Shown: piece after piece, positions 1-8,059 of the stretch
How the letters are laid out: each line of letters begins with the position of its first letter
Position numbering within the stretch: the stretch's first letter is position 1
Source: Bacteroidia bacterium
GTDB lineage: Bacteria > Bacteroidota > Bacteroidia > UKL13-3
Reading direction: 5' to 3'
Assembly (NCBI GenBank): GCA_022402405.1
Contig: JAKRSG010000232.1
Location: 1-11,362, forward strand
Length of the DNA stretch: 11,362 nucleotides
Position numbers and translations under genes: made by a program
Notes under the pieces: model-generated
The model's database searches: none
Told to the model about the DNA's origin: nothing
What the model saw: only the letters and a program-made list of their open reading frames with translations

Positions 1-2860
1 CTAAATTATCAAAAAACAACTCTTCTAGGGTATCATTTTGAACTTCGCTTGTAGCCAGGTATAAAACCGGACTATTCGAAATCCCATCAGGAGCATTTGT
101 TGGTTCAGATATTAAACCTCCATCAGGATTATCTGGTCCGGCTTGCTCTGGGTTTGGAGACCAAGCAATATCATCAATATGCGTATCTCCACCCCAAGAA
201 TTTACTTGACTCTCTGAGATAACACTTCTGATATTTTGAAGATAATCTTTAATATAATAATCATAAGTGTAGGTGTCATCTGCTGAATTTACACGAATTC
301 TCCCTTCCTCATGACTGAAGCCATCTAAATGCCCATTTTTGTAAATAACTTCATCAACGTAATCATAAGTAGTTACCTTATTATTTAAAACTTGCGTTAT
401 TTTTTTACTAATAAGACTCCCCATAGCATCATAAACGTATTCGATTTTATCATTATTAGCAAACTCTATAATAATTGGCTTGTTAAGACCAAACCATTTG
501 TTATCAATATTGCTAATTCCCTTATTTAAATCAGAAGATTTATTTCCATTGGCGTCATAATTGTAATCGGTTGCACCCGTTGCACCCACATTTCTAAAAT
601 CAGGTAATCCATTATGTAAATTGGGGTCAGAACTTTGAGAGTTACTAGATTCTGAAACCCCTAATAACCTATTACTATTTGGGGCATAGTGGTATTGTAA
701 ATCATCTAAAACAATTATTTGCTTAGCTCCATTTACCCCCATATTTTTCATGGTTAAAATATTCCCATTTTTATCATAGCTTAAATTGCTTGTTGTAAAA
801 TCTTTAACAGATTTAGACCAGGTTGTAGAAACTCCCTCTGTAATTTGATGATAGTCTCCAAGTTGCAACCTTCCCAAACCATCATATAAATAACCATAAC
901 TTCTTTGTTCGTTTATGGTTCCTTTATTTCTCCATTTTACGCCTGCTACTCTACCATTTAAATACGTTTCTGTAAAACTATTATCATAAGAAACCTCCAT
1001 TCCAAAATAGTCGTTATTGTTGCGTGTAAGAGCAAAATTTCTATTAATTCCTACTATCCAATTTCTGATATTATAATGATAATTTACATTATAACCCATG
1101 CCCCCTAATTTGCGTATACGCATTCTGCCTAAATCATCATAAAAATACCTAGCAATAGGTCTGTAATTATTGAAGCTATTTACCCTATGTTCAATCATAG
1201 TAAGCCTGTCATAAATATCATAAGAAAATTTCTTAGAAATTTCAATCTTACTATGCCTAGAAATGGTTTTAATTAACCTGCCAGAAAAATCAAAACCAGA
1301 GGCTAAAAAACGCAAAGAATTATTGTTTCCACGAGTTGCCTTAAGAATTAACTCTTGCCTATTATTATAAAAATAAGCTGTTCTAACCGGCAAATTAGCA
1401 TTATTAGAAGTTTTAGAAATAGTACCTGTTAATAATCCTTTTATTTTATTGGACTTTTCATTCAAATATCCATTAGTTCTAGTAGTTAAATTTGAACTAA
1501 AGCCCATAAACGGAATTTGATCATATTGGTCATAAATGTTTACTTGCATTACCTCTGCATCTGGAAAATTAAGGTATTGGGCATACTCAACAACCTTTAT
1601 ATGGACTAAATAATTGAGGAAAAGATTTGATATATTTACACTATTTACAATCACTTGTAAGTTAGCACGAGAATATGGCACTGATGAACCACTTGGATAA
1701 AAAGAACTGGTACCATCATCATTTAATACCGAAGTGCCACCAGGTGGGCTGGTAAAAACACCATCAAAAATACCAGATTGTATTACCCTTCCCATTTCAT
1801 CGTACTTAATAAAAACCCACTTATTGGTTTGTTTTTGTATGGCATCCTGCGTTAATATAGGTCTATCAAACTTATCATATACAAAATTAACAGCTCCAAT
1901 TTCTGGCTTTTTACTAAAAATCAATCGCCCCAAATCATCGTACTCATTTCTAAAACACAGATTATTTATAATATTTGGCGATAAGGCATTGTTGTTTTGC
2001 ACCATTGCTTCCATTGCTTTTGGTGTTATGGTATATCTTAATTGTCCATAATCATCGTAAACAAAACAAGTTAATGTGCTTTCATCCGGAGACTCCATTT
2101 TTTCGCAAATTAACTGCCCTTGCGCATCGTAAAACGACTTTTTCATAGGAGATTTCCCACTCGCAAAATCTTCATCAGTATTAGTAACCTGAAGCAATTT
2201 AGTGTAAAAGCCAATATTAATGGGTAGGGAATTAATTGAATTGCTGATACTAAATCTAGGGATATTGGTATTCTCAATATATTCGGAATTTGTTTTTACA
2301 GGTTTATTACTACCCACCCAACTATTTCCCACAGCATAAGTTTCTAATGACCTTTTCAGAGGAGATTTTTCATTCACAACTTTTTCATATAAATAATTTT
2401 CATCGGCATATCCCAAATTATTGTAGGCATTTCTTAACCCATTGTTTACATCCCTATAAAAACCTTGTGTTTCTAAGGTAATTGGTAATGGTAATGGAGA
2501 AATTTCTGTATTATCATCTGGCCCATAATAATATGCCTGGACCAAATCTTTTCCAATACTATTTAATCTTCTTATTTGACTTTGTTGAATCCTCCCAAAA
2601 CCATCTTCATAGGTAGTTTTTTGTATGCTTTGAGAAAGATTAGAGGCTGCTGCACTTATTTGAGATTCAGTTTTTACCGGCACTTTAAAAACAGTTTCGG
2701 TAGCAACATTCATTTTTAAACTACCAATTGGAGTTGGAAAAGCAAATATTGACTCAGTTGGTACAGGCTTAGGTACCGATGCATCAGGAACGTTGTTTTG
2801 CCCTATTACCAGAGTAATACAAGTAAAACATGTTAATAGTAAAATAAATATCTTTTTCAT
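1..2860 (-). CDS. DUF6443-type Rhs/YD-repeat protein, Sec-exported (3' end beyond window)
   Basis: Reading leftwards from an ATG at 2860-2858, the frame stays open for about 953 codons to the window edge, so the carboxyl end is missing. The protein begins with a signal peptide (MKKIFILLLT..., hydrophobic to about residue 20, then QNN). Residues about 55-190 resemble the DUF6443 domain that opens many Bacteroidota Rhs proteins, with YEDGFGRIQQ at 84-93 and a later SPLKR segment near 166-170. YD-type repeats follow (YDAQGQL, YDDYGQL, YDDLGRLIF, YDEMGRVIQ, YDDLGRMR, YDGLGRLQ, YDANGNK, YDAMGSLI). The stretch near residues 833-880 (HEEGRIR, then YDYYIKDYLQNIR) matches the Rhs-associated core pattern HEEGR...KDHLGNVR in diverged form. 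Family knowledge says such repeats fold into a hollow shell, often around a variable C-terminal effector; that part is not visible here. It is the last visible gene of the operon, 3 nt after the preceding stop and in the same frame. There is no clear ribosome-binding site, so translational coupling is likely. Confidence 0.9.
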   Translation of the reverse strand, partial: MKKIFILLLTCFTCITLVIGQNNVPDASVPKPVPTESIFAFPTPIGSLKMNVATETVFKVPVKTESQISAAASNLSQSIQKTTYEDGFGRIQQSQIRRLNSIGKDLVQAYYYGPDDNTEISPLPLPITLETQGFYRDVNNGLRNAYNNLGYADENYLYEKVVNEKSPLKRSLETYAVGNSWVGSNKPVKTNSEYIENTNIPRFSISNSINSLPINIGFYTKLLQVTNTDEDFASGKSPMKKSFYDAQGQLICEKMESPDESTLTCFVYDDYGQLRYTITPKAMEAMVQNNNALSPNIINNLCFRNEYDDLGRLIFSKKPEIGAVNFVYDKFDRPILTQDAIQKQTNKWVFIKYDEMGRVIQSGIFDGVFTSPPGGTSVLNDDGTSSFYPSGSSVPYSRANLQVIVNSVNISNLFLNYLVHIKVVEYAQYLNFPDAEVMQVNIYDQYDQIPFMGFSSNLTTRTNGYLNEKSNKIKGLLTGTISKTSNNANLPVRTAYFYNNRQELILKATRGNNNSLRFLASGFDFSGRLIKTISRHSKIEISKKFSYDIYDRLTMIEHRVNSFNNYRPIARYFYDDLGRMRIRKLGGMGYNVNYHYNIRNWIVGINRNFALTRNNNDYFGMEVSYDNSFTETYLNGRVAGVKWRNKGTINEQRSYGYLYDGLGRLQLGDYHQITEGVSTTWSKSVKDFTTSNLSYDKNGNILTMKNMGVNGAKQIIVLDDLQYHYAPNSNRLLGVSESSNSQSSDPNLHNGLPDFRNVGATGATDYNYDANGNKSSDLNKGISNIDNKWFGLNKPIIIEFANNDKIEYVYDAMGSLISKKITQVLNNKVTTYDYVDEVIYKNGHLDGFSHEEGRIRVNSADDTYTYDYYIKDYLQNIRSVISESQVNSWGGDTHIDDIAWSPNPEQAGPDNPDGGLISEPTNAPDGISNSPVLYLATSEVQNDTLEELFFDNL

Positions 2861-2863
2861 AGG

Positions 2864-5800
2864 TTAGTTTTGAATTTGCTGAAAATGAAATGAATTTTGT
2901 TTTAAAAGATTTCCGTCTATGTCTCTGGTTCGCCATAACCTACCATAATTATCATATTCATAAAAAACATAATTATTGTTAGAGTCTGACTCTGCATTTA
3001 CCCTTCCTAATTCATCATAAGACTGGGTGGTTGTTTCGGATTCAAAAGGAGCTAGCTTAAACTCATCAATCATTCCAGTGCCTGTTACTTCGAGCTTGCC
3101 AATAGAGGCTATAAAAGTAAATGAAACTAAACTCCATGAGCGACTTGTTTGAAGTATTTCTTGGTTTATCACTGCTCCATTATAGGATAGTTGTACATTT
3201 CCATTTTTTAACCATAAGGTAATCTGGTATTTTTTACCTTGTGTTAAGCTCAAATTATTGGCACTTTCAAGCTTTACATTAGCACTCAATTGAATTGATT
3301 TGCCTCCGGCAAAACCGTCAGAAATTATGGGTGGATTAGCCGAATTATAGGTAAATGAGAAATTATTAAAGTTTAATTTATTTTGATTATTTACACCATT
3401 TTCTATTTCATATTCATGGCTTTCAAACCCAATATAATCCACTTCATTAGCATTGGCATTTTTAAAAGAAGCAATCGAAAACTCTTTATTCTTGCTTAAT
3501 AATTCACATGTTAATTTACCCTTAATTTCTGCCGTTCTAATACTACCATCCGCATTATGGTTAATAATTTCTGAAACTTTATAATAAAACTGACTTTTAT
3601 TAAATGCACCTGAAACTGCTGATGAAGGTATAAAGGATGCAAGATTGATATTTTTAATCTGAAACTCTTTGTCGGGCACCACAAGGGAAGATGAAGAAGA
3701 AAACTTTTTAAACTCCTTCAAATTAGCATCTAATAAAACGGGGTTTGCAGATAACTCATTTTTTATCAAATAACTTTCAATAACATCTCCAAACTGATTG
3801 TTACTTTTCATTTGTTCTATGGCCATAAGGTGGCTATTGGAAGAACCAGCACCATTATAATCTTTAACCCTTTTTAAATATCTGGTATGGGTTGTGCCAT
3901 CATTAAACGTTTGCACTATCTTAATGGGTGCAAAGTGTTTTCTATCCGTTGTTTCATAATAATAATCTGTAATGGTTTCATTAAATAAATCACCTGTTGT
4001 GCCCCTTTCTTTATCTATAATTTTGGTTACATGAAATGGCTGGGAATAATACCAGCACTTATGTATACCAATATACCTATCACCTATGAAGCCATCTGTT
4101 CCTGCATACATATTATACATTAACTGTCCTGCTGTTCCAAAAGGATTCAGAGGTCTTGCATATACTCCAAAAGCAAGTTTTAAATAAGGTTCACCAAAAT
4201 TATATTCAAAACTTTTTTCTTTAACTATCTTATATCCATCTGGTGTTTTTGCTTTTAAAGTTGATTTTAAAAGATTCCCATAAAAAAAATGGGGAGTTGT
4301 AAGAACAGCAGTATTTCTTGCTGCTTGGCCGTAACTTGCTGGTTCAACATGAAACGTTAACGGTGCTGTATAATATTCGTTTTCTGTTAACCCAGATAAA
4401 TTATTACCCGCTTCATCAATTTCCTCAGAAGCAACTTTGCCATAAATTACGTTTGCAGGAAATAAACTAGGAAATGCACTTGATTGATTAGACATTCTAT
4501 ATAACAATTTTTGAGGAATTGTTCTGCCATCTATGACGTTATTCACATACCCAAATGAGTATATATTTTTTGTAATCTCAAATTGCATTACCCTTGTATG
4601 ATTAAAGAAAACCCCATTGAAATAGGTATATCGTCTGATTTTCTTATTTCCGTTTCCATCATCATCTATAACCTTTTTAACCCTCACGCCAGGACCAGCA
4701 ACCTCTGTTGTTGATCCAGATGGGATAAATGTATTTCCTTCATATTCTAATTGCCGAACCAAACCAGATGGAAAAGTAATTCTATTTAAAATCATCGATT
4801 GCAAAAAACCTATGGAAGGATTTCGTTCTGCACCTGGAACGGTAACAATATAATTGCCGGCAGTGTGCTGCACAGGGGCATGATAGGTAACTTTGGGTAG
4901 CATGGTAGGTTCATTATTTGTTTCTATTTGCCCATTGGCGTTTTCATTATTAAAATATCCAAATCTATCTTGTGAAAAACTTCCAATGGGAGGCAATGGA
5001 TTTATATTATAACCAAATTGATAAGCTGGTAAAGTAGCGCTCCCATTTCTAACTTCTTGCAAACTCATTAGCAACATCCTTGTACCATGCTGCTGATTAA
5101 AATTAAACCTTTTAATTTCTATACCTCTAGCATTTTTTTGATATATAGATATTAAATTATAATCGCCTGGCAAATCAACCCTTGGCGTGTTGGCATATTC
5201 AAAGAAAATCATTCCCAAATCCCACTCAATTCTTTCTATTTGATGAACTTTTAAGTGCTGATATACATCACGTGTAGTATGATTATCATTAACCTTTACA
5301 TGAACATATCCAGGTACCACACCGTCCAGAAAATTAGGTTCTTTTACATGAATACCTACCTCATTTTTACCAAAATTAACAATATAGGAAATGGGGTTTT
5401 TATAATGATAGGTTATAGATGACTGATTAGAAGATACTATTTTAGTTAATAGCCAAGCACTTGTTCTTTCAAAAGGATTTAATGGGCCGTTTGAACCATT
5501 TTGCATGGAAAACTTTTCTTGTAATGTAAAAAAATACATATTGCCACTTAAATCTGTAACTTTAAAAGAGTTGGCTGTATTATCAAATGTTCCACTTTCT
5601 ATTTTGATACCGCTTGAGGGCATGCAATAATATTGGTCTCCATCAAAAAAAAATTTAATGTTAAGTGACCCGGCATGTAATACATAATAATCAAATTCTG
5701 AATCATACCAGCCTTTATAAACATTAGACATCCATCCATCTGGAACATTATATGCACTATATACATTGAAAACACCAGGCGCTAAAATACCTTTATCAGG

Positions 5801-6148
5801 TTCATCATCAGGCAAACCACAAACTACCCTGGTAATACTTCCGCCAGCAACCAAATTCCAGCCTAAACCTACCCTAGAGGCTGTTTCATTAACCTTAATT
5901 CCAGAAGCATTATATCTTATGGATATTTTATCTGCAAAATCAGCATTCCCAAAATCAAATAGGGGAATATTAACAGAAATTAAACCGTTGGCCTCATTTA
6001 CATCAGGCTTGGTTAATGCTCCTCCAAAATCTGGTGTGCCAATTGCATTATAATTGGATGCATCTGGGTCGAAAGTTTGGCAAAAGCCATAACCAATAGA
6101 AAAAAATGAAACCGCAATAATAATGGCAGTTTTTAAATGTACTCTCAT
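2864..6148 (-). CDS. SpvB-like/YD-repeat secreted protein (amino-terminal half of a split Rhs system)
   Basis: This 1094-aa protein starts with a signal peptide (MRVHLKTAIIIAV...GFCQ, about residues 1-24). Residues 54-110 follow the pattern that opens SpvB/TcB-type proteins: an IPLF segment, then ISIRYNASGIKVNETAS, then VGLGWNLVAGGSITRVV. A long beta-rich middle carries no motif I can name. About residues 920-1042 look like a jelly-roll, carbohydrate-binding-like module (KKYQITLWLKNG, later SWSLVSFTF, ending MIDEFKLAPFES). The last 51 residues hold two YD repeats, YDELGRV and YDNYGRLWRTRD, and the protein stops without an Rhs core or toxin tip. By analogy with Tc toxins, where a B subunit with SpvB homology and a C subunit with Rhs repeats close into one cocoon, this could be the B-like partner of the next gene; that is inference. 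It lies 4 nt after the upstream gene's stop and 3 nt before the next start. It could instead be a surface adhesin. The protein type is clear, the function is not. Confidence 0.9.
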   Translation of the reverse strand: MRVHLKTAIIIAVSFFSIGYGFCQTFDPDASNYNAIGTPDFGGALTKPDVNEANGLISVNIPLFDFGNADFADKISIRYNASGIKVNETASRVGLGWNLVAGGSITRVVCGLPDDEPDKGILAPGVFNVYSAYNVPDGWMSNVYKGWYDSEFDYYVLHAGSLNIKFFFDGDQYYCMPSSGIKIESGTFDNTANSFKVTDLSGNMYFFTLQEKFSMQNGSNGPLNPFERTSAWLLTKIVSSNQSSITYHYKNPISYIVNFGKNEVGIHVKEPNFLDGVVPGYVHVKVNDNHTTRDVYQHLKVHQIERIEWDLGMIFFEYANTPRVDLPGDYNLISIYQKNARGIEIKRFNFNQQHGTRMLLMSLQEVRNGSATLPAYQFGYNINPLPPIGSFSQDRFGYFNNENANGQIETNNEPTMLPKVTYHAPVQHTAGNYIVTVPGAERNPSIGFLQSMILNRITFPSGLVRQLEYEGNTFIPSGSTTEVAGPGVRVKKVIDDDGNGNKKIRRYTYFNGVFFNHTRVMQFEITKNIYSFGYVNNVIDGRTIPQKLLYRMSNQSSAFPSLFPANVIYGKVASEEIDEAGNNLSGLTENEYYTAPLTFHVEPASYGQAARNTAVLTTPHFFYGNLLKSTLKAKTPDGYKIVKEKSFEYNFGEPYLKLAFGVYARPLNPFGTAGQLMYNMYAGTDGFIGDRYIGIHKCWYYSQPFHVTKIIDKERGTTGDLFNETITDYYYETTDRKHFAPIKIVQTFNDGTTHTRYLKRVKDYNGAGSSNSHLMAIEQMKSNNQFGDVIESYLIKNELSANPVLLDANLKEFKKFSSSSSLVVPDKEFQIKNINLASFIPSSAVSGAFNKSQFYYKVSEIINHNADGSIRTAEIKGKLTCELLSKNKEFSIASFKNANANEVDYIGFESHEYEIENGVNNQNKLNFNNFSFTYNSANPPIISDGFAGGKSIQLSANVKLESANNLSLTQGKKYQITLWLKNGNVQLSYNGAVINQEILQTSRSWSLVSFTFIASIGKLEVTGTGMIDEFKLAPFESETTTQSYDELGRVNAESDSNNNYVFYEYDNYGRLWRTRDIDGNLLKQNSFHFQQIQN

Positions 6149-6152
6149 ATAA

Positions 6153-7361
6153 TTAAAATGTTATTCTTGTTATTAAGGATGAAAATTGAATGGTATTAAC
6201 ATTAGTCTGCAATAGATTTAAACCCAAGAAAAATCCTGGGTTTCCGTTTAAACCAAAACCTAAAACTAAACCTGGTTGATAAGTATAAGTTGGCTTATTT
6301 TCAACTTTAGAAATTAAAATATTAGATTCATAATTGGCTTGTATAAATAGCCTTTTGTATATTTTAGCTTGTAAGCCCATCTGAACACCTAGCGCTTCAT
6401 TGCTAAGTTGTATCTTATCAAACCCATAGCCAAGGCCTAAATTATTGCTCACTGTTACAATAGGCGTTAAAACTGGGGTTAGCAAAAATCTAACGCCAAA
6501 AAAAGTTTGAATTTGGTTAGGAGCTGTATTTACACTTGGTACCAATTGCCACGAAAAAGTTGGTTTTAACCTACTAAGAATGGATAGCCCTTTGTATGGA
6601 TTTGGCTTAAACCAAAGACTATCCTTTAACTCTAAAGATTGAATACTATCTTTTAATTGATTTAATTCTTTGGCTTTATCCTTTAGCTCTTTTAACCTTT
6701 TTTCAGAATCTCCATTTGAATTCGCTTTAAAATTCTTCTTTACAGACTCTTTTGTTTGGTAACCATTAGGCAATCTAAAATTGCCATTTTTCATATTTTC
6801 AATCAAACTCCTTTCCTGCAATTTGGCCTCTGACAGAAACTTGTTGTACGAATTGACTTTTATTTTGCTCAAAATGTAATTCTTATCCCTAACCAATCTC
6901 TCTCCAATATAATATGCCTTTTTCTGATGTTCTATAAATGCTTTTTTACTTTTCGTTAATCCATTATTAGGTAAATCTCGACCACTTAATATCGCTTTAT
7001 TTTGAACTTTAAAATCATTTCTTCTTTGCTCCATTGCCAGAACTAAGCGACTGCATTCAATTTTCATGCTATCGATTTGGAATTTTATCCAACTAGTGTC
7101 ATTTCTGTTAGATTTGGGTATTTTTTTGAGCTTAAAAGCTTCTTCATTGTTATTTTGTGTAAAATTTTCTGGTTTACCGGAAATTTTTTTTAACAACTTT
7201 TTTTGTTCTAGATTCAGCAATTGAAGTTTATGTAAATCCTTGTAACAATCCCTAAATTCAGACCTAAGCTCTTTAATTCTTTTTCTTAATTGGCAACTGT
7301 CATCAATAGTTAATCCACAATTTACATTTAAAAAATACATTATTAGGACTGTCAGTAACAT
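6153..7361 (-). CDS. Exported coiled-coil protein with probable C-terminal outer-membrane beta domain, family not recognised
   Basis: I do not recognise this 402-aa protein by name. A short hydrophobic start (MLLTVLIMYFLNVNCG) looks like a weak signal peptide without the usual basic residues. The only in-frame ATG after the upstream stop at 7389-7391 is the one used, so no longer ATG-started form exists. The Cys at residue 16 could suggest a lipoprotein, but Asn at the -1 position is unusual. Residues about 18-60 and 218-248 are Lys/Glu/Leu-rich and look like coiled coil. Residues about 265-402 alternate hydrophobic and polar positions with Gly and aromatic residues (FFGVRFLLTPVL, GLGYGF, KRLFIQANYES, GLVLGFGLNG) and end in a terminal Phe (SSLITRITF), as outer-membrane beta-barrels often do. 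It is the first gene of the operon, 4 nt ahead of the SpvB-like gene, so it may anchor or export the Rhs proteins; this is inferred from position. A distant PorP/SprF-like protein is an alternative, but no family motif was seen. Confidence 0.82.
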   Translation of the reverse strand: MLLTVLIMYFLNVNCGLTIDDSCQLRKRIKELRSEFRDCYKDLHKLQLLNLEQKKLLKKISGKPENFTQNNNEEAFKLKKIPKSNRNDTSWIKFQIDSMKIECSRLVLAMEQRRNDFKVQNKAILSGRDLPNNGLTKSKKAFIEHQKKAYYIGERLVRDKNYILSKIKVNSYNKFLSEAKLQERSLIENMKNGNFRLPNGYQTKESVKKNFKANSNGDSEKRLKELKDKAKELNQLKDSIQSLELKDSLWFKPNPYKGLSILSRLKPTFSWQLVPSVNTAPNQIQTFFGVRFLLTPVLTPIVTVSNNLGLGYGFDKIQLSNEALGVQMGLQAKIYKRLFIQANYESNILISKVENKPTYTYQPGLVLGFGLNGNPGFFLGLNLLQTNVNTIQFSSLITRITF

Positions 7362-7445
7362 TAACTTTAAATCTAGATATAGTGAGTTTTAGTTTATTTG
7401 TATAAAATTTTCATCTTTTATTTCACAACAAATTAAACCAGAGAA

Positions 7446-7464
7446 TTACAACTGTCGATTGTAA
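7446..7464. promoter_or_regulatory. Imperfect palindrome, candidate operator between divergent genes
   Basis: The arms TTACAA and TTGTAA are perfect inverted repeats separated by 7 nt (CTGTCGA), and one further G/C pair inside the spacer is also symmetric. The site lies 39 bp before the ATG of the XRE regulator and 85 bp before the start of the Rhs operon. XRE dimers typically bind sites of this size and symmetry, so autoregulation and control of the operon are plausible, but this is inferred from position. I found no convincing TTG-N17-TAnnTTTG promoter for either gene in the 141-bp gap; the nearest -7-like string on the minus strand is TTAATTTG, without a matching -33 element. Confidence 0.4.
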
Positions 7465-7502
7465 AAAACAACTAATACTTGTATTTTAAAATTTATAGAA
7501 AC

Positions 7503-7871
7503 ATGAAATCTACTACCCTAAACAACATCAGGATAATTAGAGAATCTAAAGGATTTAGCCAAGAATACGTTGCTAAAAAATTAAACATTACACAACAGGC
7601 CTACTCATCAATGGAGAAAAATCCAGATATGATGACGTTGAAAAGGCTGAAAAATTTATGTAAAATATTAGATATAAATTTATCAACCCTTCTTGGGGAG
7701 GATAATTTTTCTGCGAATCATAATTACCATCAAAAAGACGGTAAAACAGTCAATCAAATGAATGTTAATGCCAATGCAAATCAAGAAATTGAGGTATACC
7801 AGGCATATGTTTCATCCTTAAAAGATGAAATAAACCAATATAGAAAGGTTATAGACTCGATGAACAAATAA
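7503..7871 (+). CDS. XRE-family helix-turn-helix transcriptional regulator
   Basis: This 122-aa DNA-binding protein has a Cro/C1-type helix-turn-helix at residues 7-64: IRIIRESKGFSQEYVAKKLN contains helices 1 and 2, and ITQQAYSSMEKN is the likely recognition helix, followed by TLKRLKNLCKILDINLSTLL. A polar, Asn-rich linker (QMNVNANANQE) leads into a predicted coiled coil at 93-121 (EVYQAYVSSLKDEINQYRKV), probably for dimerisation. The frame extends upstream to a TTG at 7479, but the ATG at 7503 was chosen because it begins with the usual short stretch before helix 1 and leaves more of the promoter region free. It is divergent from the Rhs operon with a shared gap of 141 bp that holds a palindrome, so it may control that operon and itself. 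No partner toxin gene such as HipA or HigB lies next to it. The family call is secure; the targets are inferred. Confidence 0.93.
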   Translation: MKSTTLNNIRIIRESKGFSQEYVAKKLNITQQAYSSMEKNPDMMTLKRLKNLCKILDINLSTLLGEDNFSANHNYHQKDGKTVNQMNVNANANQEIEVYQAYVSSLKDEINQYRKVIDSMNK

Positions 7872-7978
7872 ACGTAATTCCTGTAAAGCTTTCAGATAAA
7901 ATACATTTAACTACTAAATTCCAGAATCTTCATTTAAGACTAAAACGAATCAAATTTAAATGACTCAATTTTGATTTT

Positions 7979-8020
7979 AAAAAAAAGAGACTGCCTTTAC
8001 CAGACAGCCTCTTTTTTTTT
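7979..8020 (-). terminator. Intrinsic terminator of the T9SS-sorted protein gene, possibly bidirectional
   Basis: Stem arms at 7987-7995 and 8003-8011 with a 7-nt loop are flanked by an A run (7979-7986) and a T run (8012-8020). In the minus-strand RNA the arms GAGGCUGUC and GGCAGUCUC pair along all nine positions using two G-U pairs. In the plus-strand RNA the same two positions become A-C mismatches. The hairpin is therefore best suited to the minus-strand gene that ends at 8060, 40 bp away. It may stop the XRE transcript (ending at 7871) less efficiently. The rest of the 188-bp gap 7872-8059 shows nothing else. Confidence 0.85.
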
Positions 8021-8059
8021 AAGTCTAATTTTGTTTTGTTGTATCACAAACAAAAAGCA

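Noticed and set aside
1734..2051. A 105-codon plus-strand open frame inside the Rhs-core gene
   Set aside because: It is antisense to a strong coding frame with YD repeats, and its product is low-complexity with no domain. Similar antisense frames at 2290-2481, 5766-6053 and 9691-9936 were rejected for the same reason.
1..2860. Direct repeats suggesting a CRISPR or tandem DNA repeat
   Set aside because: The recurring catcgta/atcatca strings on the plus strand are the reverse complement of degenerate YDD/YDE codons. The spacing is irregular and they are explained by protein repeats.
2860..2864. Nonsense mutation splitting one large Rhs gene (pseudogene)
   Set aside because: Although both frames are the same, the downstream gene begins at once with its own signal peptide and a DUF6443 start, so two intact genes are more likely.
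7372..7492. Short perfect palindromes TCTAGA (7372-7377) and ATTTTAAAAT (7483-7492)
   Set aside because: They are short and the second is pure A/T, so they are expected by chance in this composition.
7479..7502. TTG start adding eight residues to the XRE regulator
   Set aside because: The extension (MYFKIYRN) is not typical before the first helix, and an ATG at 7503 gives the normal family start. TTG starts are also uncommon in Bacteroidota.
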